64,000 nt of DNA from Mycolicibacterium sp. P9-64 (GCF_008329605.1 NZ_NPKO01000005.1:496001-560000); one strand, 5' to 3'. Shown: positions 1 through 9,239, counted from the first letter of the stretch. Numbers and translations are program-made. Notes: a model not told the origin generated them from the letters alone.

Positions 1-573
1 GCCAAGGCAGGTTACGGACCGGATCATCCGCTGGATCTGAGCGTCATCACGGTCACCGGCTACACCGACTGGGACGCGTCGCTGGCAGTCGTCAAGCAGC
101 AATTGGCCGCAGTCGGCATCAATCTGACGGTGCAGGATCTGGCTCAGCAGACCTACGACGACAAGCTGTACACCGGCGACTTCGACCTGGCCTACTACGC
201 CCCGCCCGGCGGGCCGACGCCGTACTACGAGATGCGATTGAACCTGCACTCGAAGAACAGCGCCCCGATCGGACAGGCCGCCAGCTCCAACTACTCCCGC
301 TACAACAACCCCGAGGTCGACGCACTCCTCGACAAGTACCCCGTCGTCGACGACGCCGCCCAGGTGCAGATCGTCAAGCAGATTGGTGAGGCGATGATGC
401 GCGACGTTCCGGTCATCCCGATCACCGAGAACGTCGACTGGTTCCAGTACAACACCAAGGACATCGGTGGCTGGCCCACCGAACACAACCCGTACGCCCA
501 GCCGGCGGCCTTCAACATCCCCGACGTGGGGATCGTCCTGACCTCGATCTGGTCGAAGTCCGCCCAGAGCTGA
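1..573 (+). CDS. Oligopeptide/dipeptide ABC transporter substrate-binding protein, C-terminal part
   Basis: The reading frame is open from base 1, so the gene starts left of the window and only the last 190 residues are seen. They match the C-terminal lobe of family 5 solute-binding proteins: a segment with NYSRYNNPEVDALLDK, then a region (EAMMRDVPVIPITEN) that usually closes the ligand cleft. The mature protein would be lipid-anchored outside the membrane and deliver peptides or similar ligands to the permeases encoded next. Only 27 bases separate it from the permease gene. The ligand cannot be read from this fragment; nickel or glutathione binders have a similar fold. Confidence 0.85.
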   Translation, partial: AKAGYGPDHPLDLSVITVTGYTDWDASLAVVKQQLAAVGINLTVQDLAQQTYDDKLYTGDFDLAYYAPPGGPTPYYEMRLNLHSKNSAPIGQAASSNYSRYNNPEVDALLDKYPVVDDAAQVQIVKQIGEAMMRDVPVIPITENVDWFQYNTKDIGGWPTEHNPYAQPAAFNIPDVGIVLTSIWSKSAQS

Positions 574-600
574 CGTGTTGGGGTCGAGGGGAGTCGTTAC

Positions 601-1590
601 GTGAGATACCTGTTGCGCCGCCTCGGCTTCTTCACGCTCACCCTCTGGGCAGCGCTGACGCTGAACTTCTTCATCCCACGGATGATGCCAGGAAGCCCGG
701 TGGACGCGTTGCGCAGCCGAACTCGAAACCGGTTGTCCCAGGACGCATTGGAGCAACTTCTCACCTCGTTCGGGTTCAAACCGAACGCGACCATGTCGAG
801 CCAGTACCTGGATTACCTGGGCAACATGTTCACGGGGCGCTGGGGCGTCTCCATCGGCGCTTCCCTCGGCCAACCGATCGACGAGATCATCGCCCATGCG
901 TTGCCCTGGACGGTCGGACTCGTCGGAGTATCGACGGTGATCGCCTTCCTACTCGGGACGCTGATCGGCATGGTCACCGGCTGGCGACGCGGTGGCATCC
1001 TCGATTCGGTATTGCCAACGGTTTTCGTGATTTCCTCGGCATTGCCCTACTTCTGGGTCGCACTACTGCTGATCTTGGTCTTCTCGGTGTGGACCGGTGG
1101 CTGGCTGCCGCATGACTTCAACTACGACTCCACCATCGTGCCTGCGTGGAGTTCGGAGTTCATCAGCAGCGTTCTGGTGCATGCGGTCCTTCCGGCAACG
1201 ACGATCGTCATCACCGCGGTCGGTGGGTGGATCCTGATGATGCGCAACAACATGATCGCCACCCTGTCGGAGGACTACGTGCGGATGGCCAGGGCCAAGG
1301 GGCTACCCGACTGGAAGATCATGACCGGCTACGCCGCCCGGAACGCGATCTTGCCGAACCTTTCCGGTTTCGCGATGTCGCTCGGATTCGTGGTATCCGG
1401 GTCGATACTCGTCGAGTACGTGTTCAACTATCCCGGACTCGGCTACCTGCTCTACAACGCAGTACAGAACACCGACTACCCGCTGATGCAGGTGCTGTTC
1501 ATGTTGTTCACCATGGCGGTTCTGGTCGCGGTGTTGCTGTGTGACTTCGCCATCGTGGCACTCGATCCGCGGGCCAGGGTCAAGGCGTGA
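601..1590 (+). CDS. ABC transporter permease, DppB/OppB type
   Basis: This 329-residue integral membrane protein forms one half of the transmembrane channel of a peptide-type importer. The N-terminal helix (residues about 8-28) carries the usual RRLGFFTLTLWAAL start. Later come several hydrophobic helices and the cytoplasmic EAA loop (ARAKGLPDWKIMTGYAARNA, about residues 229-248), which docks on the ATPase. The GTG start at 601 is chosen because GAGGGGAG lies about 8 bases upstream. Length is normal for the family. It is the second gene of a five-gene operon. Confidence 0.92.
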   Translation: MRYLLRRLGFFTLTLWAALTLNFFIPRMMPGSPVDALRSRTRNRLSQDALEQLLTSFGFKPNATMSSQYLDYLGNMFTGRWGVSIGASLGQPIDEIIAHALPWTVGLVGVSTVIAFLLGTLIGMVTGWRRGGILDSVLPTVFVISSALPYFWVALLLILVFSVWTGGWLPHDFNYDSTIVPAWSSEFISSVLVHAVLPATTIVITAVGGWILMMRNNMIATLSEDYVRMARAKGLPDWKIMTGYAARNAILPNLSGFAMSLGFVVSGSILVEYVFNYPGLGYLLYNAVQNTDYPLMQVLFMLFTMAVLVAVLLCDFAIVALDPRARVKA

Positions 1591-1603
1591 GGACTTCAAC
1601 GCG

Positions 1604-2548
1604 ATGAGCATCGTGCAGACGACGGTGGCGGCCGAACTGGTCGCCGTCCAGGCGAAGCGAAGAGGTGGCTTCTGGCACACCTTCGTCCGCAACCCGAAGG
1701 CAGTCGTCGGGCTGGGAATCTTTCTGGTCTTCACCCTGATGTCGGTGTGGCCGGGCCTCTTCACCTCGGTCGGTGATCCGAACGAGCTGGCTTTTGCACC
1801 CTCTGGTCCGCCGAGTGCAGATCACATCCTTGGTACGACGGCTCTGGGCCAGGACATTTGGGCACAGCTGGTATTCGGTGCCAGGCAGTCCCTTGTCGTC
1901 GCGGTGGTGGCGGGCGGCTGCGCCACCGTACTGTCGGTGCTCGTCGGAGTGACCGCCGCTTACCTCGGTGGAATCGTCGACGACGTCCTCTCGCTGCTGA
2001 CCAATGCAATCCTGGTCATTCCGGCCTTCCCGTTGATCATCATCTTCGCCAAGTACGCCGGACAGGGCGGCCTGCTGGTGATCCTCGCAGTACTCATATT
2101 CACTGGTTGGTCCTATGGAGCCAATCAACTTCGAGCTCAAGCACTTTCGCTGCGCAACCGCGATTTCCTGGAGGCTGCCAGGGTGCGCGGTGAGCGTCGT
2201 TCGTACATCATCGTGGCGGAGGTATTGCCAAATCTGGCCTCGCTGATCGTCGCGACCTTCCTCAACGCCGCCCTGTATTCGGTGCTGACGGCGGCCGGTT
2301 TGCAGTTCCTCGGTCTCGGCGATTCGAACTCGGTGAGCTGGGGCACGATGCTCTACTGGTCGCAGAATCAGCAAGCCCTCCAGACCGGAATGCCGCTGTG
2401 GTCCTTGGCTCCAGGGCTGTGCGTCGCACTGCTCGGCGCCTCGTTCGCACTGATGAACTATGCATTCGACGAGATCAGCAGTCCGGCACTGCGCTCAGTA
2501 AGGAGGAACCGTGCTCGACGTTCTGGCGACCGAGGCGACGTTGGCTGA
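1604..2548 (+). CDS. ABC transporter permease, DppC/OppC type
   Basis: This 314-residue partner permease has an N-terminal cytoplasmic stretch, a first helix near residues 35-50, and an EAA loop (EAARVRGERRSYIIVAEVLPN) about two thirds along. The ATG at 1604 follows the upstream stop by 13 bases and has GAGGA ahead of it. A longer reading from 1541 would run back into the previous gene and adds nothing family-like. With the 601 gene it makes the heterodimeric pore. The downstream ATPase gene overlaps its last 38 bases, which implies translational coupling. Confidence 0.92.
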   Translation: MSIVQTTVAAELVAVQAKRRGGFWHTFVRNPKAVVGLGIFLVFTLMSVWPGLFTSVGDPNELAFAPSGPPSADHILGTTALGQDIWAQLVFGARQSLVVAVVAGGCATVLSVLVGVTAAYLGGIVDDVLSLLTNAILVIPAFPLIIIFAKYAGQGGLLVILAVLIFTGWSYGANQLRAQALSLRNRDFLEAARVRGERRSYIIVAEVLPNLASLIVATFLNAALYSVLTAAGLQFLGLGDSNSVSWGTMLYWSQNQQALQTGMPLWSLAPGLCVALLGASFALMNYAFDEISSPALRSVRRNRARRSGDRGDVG

Positions 2549-3542
2549 ACCAGGCGCTGATACCGAACCCCTGTTGTCGGTCAAGGCGCTGTCAGTGGCC
2601 TACGGCACTCCGTCGGGCCCCGTCACCGCGGTGGACGACGTCGAGTTCGACGTAGCCCCAGGCGAATTCCTCGGTGTGGTCGGCGAATCCGGCTGTGGCA
2701 AGTCGACGACGTTGTTCGCGGTGGCCCGGGTGCTCTCGCCCCCCGCTGAGATCATCGGCGGCAGCGTAGTCTTCCGCGGGCAGAATCTGGTCACCATGAG
2801 CGAGCGCCAGCTCAACGTGTTGCGGTGGAGGGATTACTCCCTGGTCATGCAGAGTGCCATGAACGCACTCAACCCGGTCACCACCATCGCAGCGCAGTTC
2901 GGCGATGCACTCGATGCCCACGCGAAGATGTCCAAACGGGCCAAACTGCAACGATCCCGCGAGGTACTGGAACTCGTCGGCATCGATCCCGCCCACCTGT
3001 TCAGCTATCCGCACCAACTCTCCGGCGGCATGCGGCAACGAGCGATGATCGCCATGGCGTTGCTGTTCACCCCTCAGCTGGTGATCATGGACGAGCCGAC
3101 CTCGGCCCTGGACGTGGTCGCCCAGCGGTCACTGATGATGCAGATCAAGGACCTGCAACGCCAGTTGGGGTTCGCGGTCGTGTTCGTCACCCATGACATG
3201 TCACTGGTCAGTCACTACTCCGACCGGCTGCTGGTGATGTATGCCGGGCGTGTCGTCGAGAACGGTCCCACCCGCGACGTGTTCGACCATCCGGCGCACC
3301 CCTACAGCAAGGGGCTGTTGGAGGCATTTCCCTCGATCCGGGGGCCGAAGGTGCCGCTGGTCGGCATTCCAGGAAGCCCGCCGTCGATGTCCAAGCTGCC
3401 CAAGGGATGTCGATTCGAGCCACGCTGCACCAAGGCAATCCCGGACTGCGCGACGATCGACCCACCGCTGCTCCCCGCCGGCCGCTCCACCGCCCGCTGC
3501 CTCCTCCTCGAACCGGCGCGAAGTTCCAAGGACGCTCAGTGA
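2511..3542 (+). CDS. Peptide ABC transporter ATP-binding protein, DppD/OppD type
   Basis: This 343-residue ATPase powers import. Visible motifs are Walker A GESGCGKST (about residue 60), the signature LSGGMRQR, Walker B VIMDEPTSALD, and a C-terminal peptide-ABC extension. That extension has a four-cysteine pattern (CRFEPRC, then DC, then RC). In some OppD/DppD homologues these cysteines bind an iron-sulfur cluster; that is family knowledge and not shown here. The GTG at 2511 has an excellent AAGGAGG site and lies inside the end of the permease gene. The next ATPase overlaps it by GTGA. Confidence 0.93.
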   Translation: MLDVLATEATLAEPGADTEPLLSVKALSVAYGTPSGPVTAVDDVEFDVAPGEFLGVVGESGCGKSTTLFAVARVLSPPAEIIGGSVVFRGQNLVTMSERQLNVLRWRDYSLVMQSAMNALNPVTTIAAQFGDALDAHAKMSKRAKLQRSREVLELVGIDPAHLFSYPHQLSGGMRQRAMIAMALLFTPQLVIMDEPTSALDVVAQRSLMMQIKDLQRQLGFAVVFVTHDMSLVSHYSDRLLVMYAGRVVENGPTRDVFDHPAHPYSKGLLEAFPSIRGPKVPLVGIPGSPPSMSKLPKGCRFEPRCTKAIPDCATIDPPLLPAGRSTARCLLLEPARSSKDAQ

Positions 3543-4534
3543 CCGCGCCCGCCGCACAGACGTCCAACGCGCCGCTACTGCAGACGCGCGGCCTCACCAA
3601 GCACTTCGCGATCGGCGGCGGACTGTCCCGCAAGACCTTGCACGCCGTCGATGACGTCGACTTGGTGATCCAGGAGCGCGAGATCGTCGCCCTGGTCGGC
3701 GAGAGCGGCAGTGGCAAGAGCACCATCGCCCGGCTGCTCGCAAGGGTGCATCGACCCACGTCGGGGGACATCGTGTTCCAAGGCCAGCCCGTCTCGGAGA
3801 TGAAGGGACGCACTCGGGAGCTGGCCTATCACCGCGCCGTCCCGATGGTGTTCCAAGACCCATTCTCGTCGTTGAACCCCGCCTATCGAGTGTCACACGG
3901 CATCACTCGAGGCCTTCGGCTGCACCGCCCCGAGCTGTCCGCATCGCAGCGTCGCGCCGAGGCCGAGCGGGTGACCGAAGCCGTCGGGCTCAGTCCAGCA
4001 GCAGATGTCCTGGACCGCTTCCCCCACGAGCTGTCAGGAGGACAACGCCAGCGCATTGGCTTCGCCCAAGCGCTGTCCTACCGGCCCAAGCTGATCGTTG
4101 CCGACGAGCCGGTGTCGATGCTCGACGTCTCGATACGCATCGGGCTGCTCAACGTGATGGCTCGACTTCGTACAGACGAGGGCGTGTCGCTGCTGTACAT
4201 CACCCACGACATCGCCAGTGCCCGCTACATCTCCGACCGACTCGTCGTCATGTACGCCGGACACATGGTCGAGTCGGGATCGACTGAGCAGGTGCTCGCT
4301 GCTCCAGCGCACCCGTACACCAAACTGCTGCTCTCCGCTGTTCCCGATCCGCGGGCTCCGCTCCCAACGACCATCGGCGCCGACAAGGGTGAACCCCCCA
4401 GGGTCATCGATCCCACGCCGGGTTGCCGGTTCCGCCACCGGTGCCCGTTGGCCATCGACCTGTGCGCGACCAAGGAACCCGCGCTGAGGCCGACGTCCGG
4501 CGGGCAGTCTGCTGCCTGCCATCGCGCCGAATGA
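3539..4534 (+). CDS. Peptide ABC transporter ATP-binding protein, DppF/OppF type
   Basis: Second ATPase of the importer, 331 residues. Walker A is GESGSGKST, the signature is LSGGQRQR, and Walker B is IVADEPVSMLDVS. The C-terminal tail again has clustered cysteines (GCRFRHRCPLAIDLC). The start is the GTG at 3539 that shares bases with the stop of the preceding ATPase (GTGA), a standard coupling overlap. A longer frame from 3407 would only cover the other gene. It pairs with the 2511 product as the nucleotide-binding heterodimer. This is the last gene of the operon; the next gene is on the other strand. Confidence 0.93.
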   Translation: MTAPAAQTSNAPLLQTRGLTKHFAIGGGLSRKTLHAVDDVDLVIQEREIVALVGESGSGKSTIARLLARVHRPTSGDIVFQGQPVSEMKGRTRELAYHRAVPMVFQDPFSSLNPAYRVSHGITRGLRLHRPELSASQRRAEAERVTEAVGLSPAADVLDRFPHELSGGQRQRIGFAQALSYRPKLIVADEPVSMLDVSIRIGLLNVMARLRTDEGVSLLYITHDIASARYISDRLVVMYAGHMVESGSTEQVLAAPAHPYTKLLLSAVPDPRAPLPTTIGADKGEPPRVIDPTPGCRFRHRCPLAIDLCATKEPALRPTSGGQSAACHRAE

Positions 4535-4565
4535 ACACCGGCCCGAATGATCGGGTGATTGGCGT

Positions 4566-4838
4566 TTAGTGCCCGAGGCGGCCGCGGCCCATGCGCAGCA
4601 GCAGCATCGCCAGGTTCTTGCCCTCGGGGCCGAGTGCGCTGAAGCGTTCGATGACCTTCATCTCGCGGCTGTGCACCAAGCGGGTGCCGCCGGAGGCCAT
4701 CCGAACCTTGCCGATGGCCTGCGAGACCTCGGTGCGGCGCTTGACTGCGGCAAGGATCTCGGCGTCGAGTCGATCGATCTCAAGGCGCAGATCATCGATG
4801 CTGAGCTCTTCGGCGTCCACTGACGATGGTGAAGACAT
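4566..4838 (-). CDS. Chorismate mutase, intracellular AroQ type (Rv0948c homologue)
   Basis: Converts chorismate to prephenate, the first committed step to phenylalanine and tyrosine. The 90-residue product has the helix-1 core IDRLDAEILAAVKRR, the loop RLVHSREMKVIERF and the C-terminal RMGRGRLGH tail. In M. tuberculosis that tail binds DAHP synthase, which activates the weak mutase; the tail is kept here, so the same partnership is likely. The ATG at 4838 has AGGAG about 7 bases upstream and gives the 90-residue length known for the family. An in-frame ATG at 4880 would add 14 residues. It is divergent from uvrD1. Confidence 0.93.
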   Translation of the reverse strand: MSSPSSVDAEELSIDDLRLEIDRLDAEILAAVKRRTEVSQAIGKVRMASGGTRLVHSREMKVIERFSALGPEGKNLAMLLLRMGRGRLGH

Positions 4839-4906
4839 TGGTGACTCCTGACTCTCGTTGTGTTGAGGATTTGGTCTCATCCGGTTTCGGGCCTCACACA
4901 AGAGAC

Positions 4907-4939
4907 GAGCCCCGGATCCGGAAGCGGACCGCGGGGCTC
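4907..4939. repeat. Inverted repeat in the chorismate mutase/uvrD1 divergent region
   Basis: GAGCCCC (4907-4913) and GGGGCTC (4933-4939) face each other across 19 bases that contain a perfect CCGGATCCGG. In the chorismate mutase direction this would fold into a GC-rich hairpin in the 5' leader, about 70-100 bases before its ATG. It could be a terminator shielding the divergent genes, or a leader hairpin. The sequence alone does not decide. Confidence 0.45.
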
Positions 4940-4956
4940 TTGGAAGCAGCTAGACC

Positions 4957-4981
4957 ACGGATACCGCAGGCGGGTATCCGT
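4957..4981. repeat. Perfect 9-bp inverted repeat followed by seven A residues
   Basis: ACGGATACC (4957-4965) and GGTATCCGT (4973-4981) are perfect arms around a 7-base spacer, and a run of A follows on the plus strand. It lies about 125 bases before the uvrD1 start. The shape suits a dimeric regulator site. It does not match the mycobacterial LexA box, which would have been the obvious expectation for a repair helicase. Confidence 0.5.
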
Positions 4982-5105
4982 AAAAAAATCGTCCCTGCAG
5001 ATCGAGCACCCATTGAGTGTGCCACCAACCGTCGCGTCGGCGCAAAAAGTCCTTTTCGCGGCGCGCGGCGGTGTGTCCCTGGCCAGCGGTAGGTTGAGGG
5101 ACGAT

Positions 5106-7421
5106 ATGTCGATCGCCACCGAAACTGACCAACTCCTGGACGGCCTCAACCCTCAGCAGCGGCTGGCCGTGCTGCACGAGGGTTCGCCGTTGCTCATCGT
5201 CGCCGGCGCCGGGTCCGGCAAGACGGCGGTGCTGACGCGTCGGATCGCCTACCTGCTTGCCGCCCGTGACGTCGGGGTCGGGCAGGTGTTGGCCATCACG
5301 TTCACCAACAAGGCCGCCGCGGAGATGCGCGAGCGCGTCGTCGACCTGGTCGGACCTCGGGCGAAATCGATGTGGGTGTCGACGTTCCACTCGACCTGCG
5401 TGCGGATCCTGCGCAACCAGGCGTCACTGCTGCCCGGGCTGAACTCGAACTTCTCGATCTACGACGCCGACGACTCGCGCCGGTTGTTGTTGATGATCGG
5501 CAAGGACATGGGCCTGGACACCAAGCGGTACTCGCCGCGGCTGCTGTCCAACGGCATCTCCAACCTCAAGAACGAACTGATCGGTCCGGAGCAGGCGGCG
5601 GCCGAGGCGTCGGAGGCGGAGGAGGATCTGGCGCGCATCGTCGCCGACGTCTTCGCCGAATACCAGCGCAGGCTGCGGGCGGCCAACGCTCTGGACTTCG
5701 ACGACCTGATCGGCGAGACGGTCGCAGTGCTGCAAGCCTTTCCGCAGATCGCGCAGTACTACCGGCGGCGCTTCCGGCACATCCTGGTCGACGAGTACCA
5801 GGACACCAACCATGCGCAGTACATGCTGGTGCGCGAGCTGGTGGGCCACGACCTCGAGCAGGGTGCCGACGGCGTGCCACCCGGCGAGCTGTGCGTGGTG
5901 GGTGACGCCGATCAGTCCATCTACGCGTTCCGCGGCGCCACCATCCGCAACATCGAGGACTTCGAGCGCGACTACCCGAACGCGACGACGATTCTGCTGG
6001 AACAGAATTACCGCTCCACGCAGAACATCCTCAACGCGGCGAACTCCGTCATCTCCCGCAACGCCGGCCGCAGGGAGAAGCACCTGTGGACCGACGCCGG
6101 TGAAGGCGAGCTCATCGTCGGCTACGTCGCCGACAACGAGCACGACGAGGCCCGCTTCGTCGCCCAAGAGATCGACGCACTCTCCGATCGCGGTGACATC
6201 ACCTATAACGACGTCGCCGTGTTCTACCGCACCAACAACTCGTCTCGTGCCATCGAAGAGGTCTTCATCCGCGCGGGTATCCCGTACAAAGTCGTTGGCG
6301 GCGTTCGGTTCTACGAGCGCAGGGAGATCCGCGACGTCGTCGCCTACCTGCGGGTGCTCGACAATCCCGGCGATGCGGTGAGCATGCGGCGCATCCTCAA
6401 CACGCCGCGGCGCGGCATCGGCGACCGGGCCGAGGCGTGCGTCGCGGTCTACGCCGAGAACACCGGCGCCACCTTCAACGACGCCCTGCAGGCTGCCGCC
6501 GCGGGCAAGGTTCCGATGCTGAACACCCGCTCGGAGAAGGCGATCGCCGCGTTCGTCGAGCTCCTCGACGAGCTGCGCGGCAAGCTGGCGGACGAGCTTG
6601 GCGAGCTGGTGGAATCGGTACTCGAACGCACGGGATATCGTCGTGAACTCGAATCCTCCAGCGACCCACAGGATCTGGCCCGTCTCGACAACCTCAACGA
6701 ACTGGTCAGCGTCGCACACGAATTCAGCATCGACTTGGCCAATGCCGCTGCGCTGCGCGAAGAGTCAGGCGAGGCGCCCGACGAGGACATCCCCGATACC
6801 GGGGTGCTCGCCCAGTTCCTGGAGCGGGTGTCGCTGGTGGCCGACGCCGACGAAATTCCCGAGCACGGCGCGGGCGTCGTCACCATGATGACCCTGCACA
6901 CCGCCAAGGGGCTGGAGTTCCCCGTCGTCTTCGTGACCGGCTGGGAGGACGGCATGTTCCCGCACATGCGGGCGCTCGGCGACCCAGGCGAGTTGTCCGA
7001 GGAGCGCCGGCTCGCCTACGTCGGCATCACCAGGGCGCGGCAGCGGCTCTACCTCAGCCGCGCCAAGGTCCGCTCGTCGTGGGGTCAGCCGATGCTGAAC
7101 CCCGAATCCCGGTTCCTGCGCGAGATTCCGCAAGAACTCATCGACTGGCGGCGGGTAGAGGCGGCTGCGCCGTCGTTCAGCGCCCCCACGAGCGGAGCGG
7201 GACGTTTCGGCACGCCCCGTCAGGCGCCGGGGCGGGGGCTGGCAAGCAAGCGCCCGCCCATCACGCTCGAGCCCGGCGATCGCGTCACACACGACAAGTA
7301 CGGGTTGGGCAGGGTCGAGGAGGTGTCCGGCGTCGGCGAGTCGGCGATGTCGCTCATCGACTTCGGCAGTGCGGGGCGGGTCAAGCTCATGCACAACCAC
7401 GCGCCGGTTCAGAAGCTCTAG
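5106..7421 (+). CDS. uvrD1: ATP-dependent DNA helicase UvrD1 (PcrA/UvrD, superfamily 1)
   Basis: This 3'-5' helicase acts in nucleotide excision repair and replication restart. The 771-residue length equals that of M. tuberculosis UvrD1. Motifs in order are the Q motif LNPQQR (14-19), Walker A GAGSGKT (34-40), TFTNKAAAEMR, Walker B VDEYQDTN (about 227-234), GDADQSIYAFRGA, EQNYRST, and TLHTAKGLEFPVVFVTGWEDG (about 595). The C-terminal RVTHDKYGLGRVEEVSG segment is the Tudor-like domain that contacts RNA polymerase in PcrA proteins. The ATG at 5106 fits the homologue; the frame is open upstream to 4860 but that part is not family-like. Its stop overlaps the convergent gene within CTAG. Confidence 0.97.
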   Translation: MSIATETDQLLDGLNPQQRLAVLHEGSPLLIVAGAGSGKTAVLTRRIAYLLAARDVGVGQVLAITFTNKAAAEMRERVVDLVGPRAKSMWVSTFHSTCVRILRNQASLLPGLNSNFSIYDADDSRRLLLMIGKDMGLDTKRYSPRLLSNGISNLKNELIGPEQAAAEASEAEEDLARIVADVFAEYQRRLRAANALDFDDLIGETVAVLQAFPQIAQYYRRRFRHILVDEYQDTNHAQYMLVRELVGHDLEQGADGVPPGELCVVGDADQSIYAFRGATIRNIEDFERDYPNATTILLEQNYRSTQNILNAANSVISRNAGRREKHLWTDAGEGELIVGYVADNEHDEARFVAQEIDALSDRGDITYNDVAVFYRTNNSSRAIEEVFIRAGIPYKVVGGVRFYERREIRDVVAYLRVLDNPGDAVSMRRILNTPRRGIGDRAEACVAVYAENTGATFNDALQAAAAGKVPMLNTRSEKAIAAFVELLDELRGKLADELGELVESVLERTGYRRELESSSDPQDLARLDNLNELVSVAHEFSIDLANAAALREESGEAPDEDIPDTGVLAQFLERVSLVADADEIPEHGAGVVTMMTLHTAKGLEFPVVFVTGWEDGMFPHMRALGDPGELSEERRLAYVGITRARQRLYLSRAKVRSSWGQPMLNPESRFLREIPQELIDWRRVEAAAPSFSAPTSGAGRFGTPRQAPGRGLASKRPPITLEPGDRVTHDKYGLGRVEEVSGVGESAMSLIDFGSAGRVKLMHNHAPVQKL

Positions 7422-8014
7422 CGGGTCCACCGCTTGGTGGCGGGCAGGAACGCCAGCAACACGCTGGCCACCGGCAGCACCGGGATGCCGTAGACGATCG
7501 GCGGTAGCTCTGCGCCCGCGACGAACAGGCCCGCGAAGATCATCAACGACACCGCCGAGCCGACCAGGATCAGCACCCGGCCTATGCGGCGGTGTAGTAG
7601 CAGAGAGATCAGCCCGGCGATCGTCGCTCCTGCCGACACTGCGGTGAGGAAACCGATTGCTACGCAGAACAATTCATCGGTGCGCCACCAGCCGGCGATC
7701 AACGAGGTTGCGATGACGGCGGTGGCCCAGCCACTGATGATGCTTACCGTCGCGGTAACCGACGCCGCCACTGGGCTTGGCCGCGCCCTGCCGGATCCGA
7801 TCGCCACGGGCGTCGGACGCGGGATGTAACTGGTTTGCGGATCATCGTGGTGCGGCGCCGACGGTGCGATGAGACTCGTCTGCGGCTCGTCGGGAGACGG
7901 CGCCGACTGGCGCGGGAAGGACCCGGTGGGCTGGCGGCGGATGATCGTGGTTTGCGGGCCGGAGTCGTCGGGCTGACGCCGAATCTGCGGGTGTTCGGGT
8001 GATCCGAAGGTCAA
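7418..8014 (-). CDS. Hypothetical membrane protein with proline-rich N-terminus
   Basis: 198 residues. The first 80 are hydrophilic, rich in P, Q, S and T, with loose repeats of PQTSxIxR type (QTTIIRR, QTSLIAP, QTSYIPR). About four hydrophobic helices follow (roughly residues 85-108, 115-138, 145-165 and 170-190), ending in ATKRWTR. The TTG start at 8014 is supported by GGAAGGA just upstream. It lies 30 bases after the M23 peptidase gene on the same strand, so the two are probably one transcript. The QTSxIxR repeats could be kinase targets or binding sites. No function is recognised. Confidence 0.75.
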   Translation of the reverse strand: MTFGSPEHPQIRRQPDDSGPQTTIIRRQPTGSFPRQSAPSPDEPQTSLIAPSAPHHDDPQTSYIPRPTPVAIGSGRARPSPVAASVTATVSIISGWATAVIATSLIAGWWRTDELFCVAIGFLTAVSAGATIAGLISLLLHRRIGRVLILVGSAVSLMIFAGLFVAGAELPPIVYGIPVLPVASVLLAFLPATKRWTR

Positions 8015-8044
8015 GGTGTCCTTCCCCGAATCGCCCCGCTCCGG

Positions 8045-9136
8045 TCAGCCGACGTATTTGCCGGGGCCGAGGCCCCGCTGCGCCAACCACGGCACGGGAT
8101 CGATCCGATTGGTGCCGCCCAGCAGAACTTCGAAGTGCAGGTGCGGACCGGTCGAGTTGCCCCGGTTACCGATGGTAGCGATCTGATCGCCGGCCATCAC
8201 TCGCTGGCCGACGCTGACCAGCCAGGTGTTCACGTGTCCGTAGAGCGTGACGGTGCCGTCGGAGTGGCGGATCTTGACCCAGGCGCCGTAGCCCGCGGTC
8301 GGACCCGCATCGGTGACGACGCCGTCCGAGGCCGCCACGATTGGGGTGCCGATCGCGTTGGCGATGTCGATGCCGCCGTGCAGCACGCCCCAGCGGTAGC
8401 CGAAGCCCGACGTCCACACGCCCTTGGTCGGCATGACGAACAGCGGCCGGGCCAGCCGGGCCTCACGCTCGGCGCGTTCCTGGGCGAAGGCCGCGGCCTT
8501 CTGGATCTCTTCGGTGTGTACGGAGTCGATCGCGGCCGCAGGTGCGACCGTGACGATCTGCATGCCGTCGGCCGAGCCGGTGATGGCGCCACCACCGCCG
8601 GTGAACGCCGCCTGTCCCGCGGCCAGCATGGTGGCTTCGTGCGGGGTGTCGGTGCTGTTGACCACCGAGTAGGCGGCCGCGGCGGTTGCACCAGCAGCCA
8701 TCGCTGCGGCGACCAGGCGGGCCTTCATGGCGCTGTTGTCGGGCTTGCGGTGCACGCCACGACGGCTGCTCATGTCGATGACTTCGGTGGCGGCGATGCC
8801 GTCGCTGACGTCGGTGTGGCTGGAACGGTAGGCACGTGCGGCCGGGAGGTTCTCGTCGGCGGCGGCCCTAAAACGGGTCGGAACGACGAGCCTCAGCGGC
8901 ACGAGATCGTCGGTGTCGTGAAGGTCGTCCAACTCGGGCGCGTGCATGACGCGGGTCTCGCGGTCGAACGCGGAACAGTTGGAGTAGCCCAGCTCACCAA
9001 CCAGATCGGGGAGATCGCCGAACTCGTTGAACGGGATGATGTCGGTGATGGCGTTGTCGTCTCGGGCAGACCGTCGTGGGTCAGTGCCGTTCGTCGAAAC
9101 CCCTTGCGGAGACTTGGACGAACCCTGCTCTGCCAA
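8045..9136 (-). CDS. M23-family metallopeptidase, envelope-associated (Rv0950c homologue)
   Basis: 363 residues. A long acidic cytoplasmic-looking N-terminus is followed by one transmembrane helix (about residues 140-160), a short charged helix (about 205-230) and a C-terminal LytM/M23 domain. The zinc ligands are present: HGGID (H253, D257) and PHLHFE (H334), plus LYGHVN. M23 enzymes cut peptidoglycan peptide bridges; some are only scaffolds, but the intact ligands suggest an active enzyme. The TTG start at 9136 has AGAAGGA about 9 bases upstream. It is divergent from sucC. Confidence 0.9.
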   Translation of the reverse strand: MAEQGSSKSPQGVSTNGTDPRRSARDDNAITDIIPFNEFGDLPDLVGELGYSNCSAFDRETRVMHAPELDDLHDTDDLVPLRLVVPTRFRAAADENLPAARAYRSSHTDVSDGIAATEVIDMSSRRGVHRKPDNSAMKARLVAAAMAAGATAAAAYSVVNSTDTPHEATMLAAGQAAFTGGGGAITGSADGMQIVTVAPAAAIDSVHTEEIQKAAAFAQERAEREARLARPLFVMPTKGVWTSGFGYRWGVLHGGIDIANAIGTPIVAASDGVVTDAGPTAGYGAWVKIRHSDGTVTLYGHVNTWLVSVGQRVMAGDQIATIGNRGNSTGPHLHFEVLLGGTNRIDPVPWLAQRGLGPGKYVG

Positions 9137-9239
9137 CCGATGCGTCCTTCTCGTCGTGACCGTAACGTTATCTAGACCACAGGCACGTTAACCAAAATCC
9201 AATGTTGGTGGCAACCCGAGCCGCGATTCCCGTCGATAT

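Noticed and set aside
4907..4981. A LexA/SOS box before uvrD1
   Set aside because: Neither inverted repeat there matches the mycobacterial LexA pattern TCGAAC-N4-GTTCGA.
5424..6719. A 431-codon minus-strand frame inside uvrD1
   Set aside because: Helicase motifs are continuous on the plus strand; the antisense product is an Arg/Val/Asp-rich shadow.
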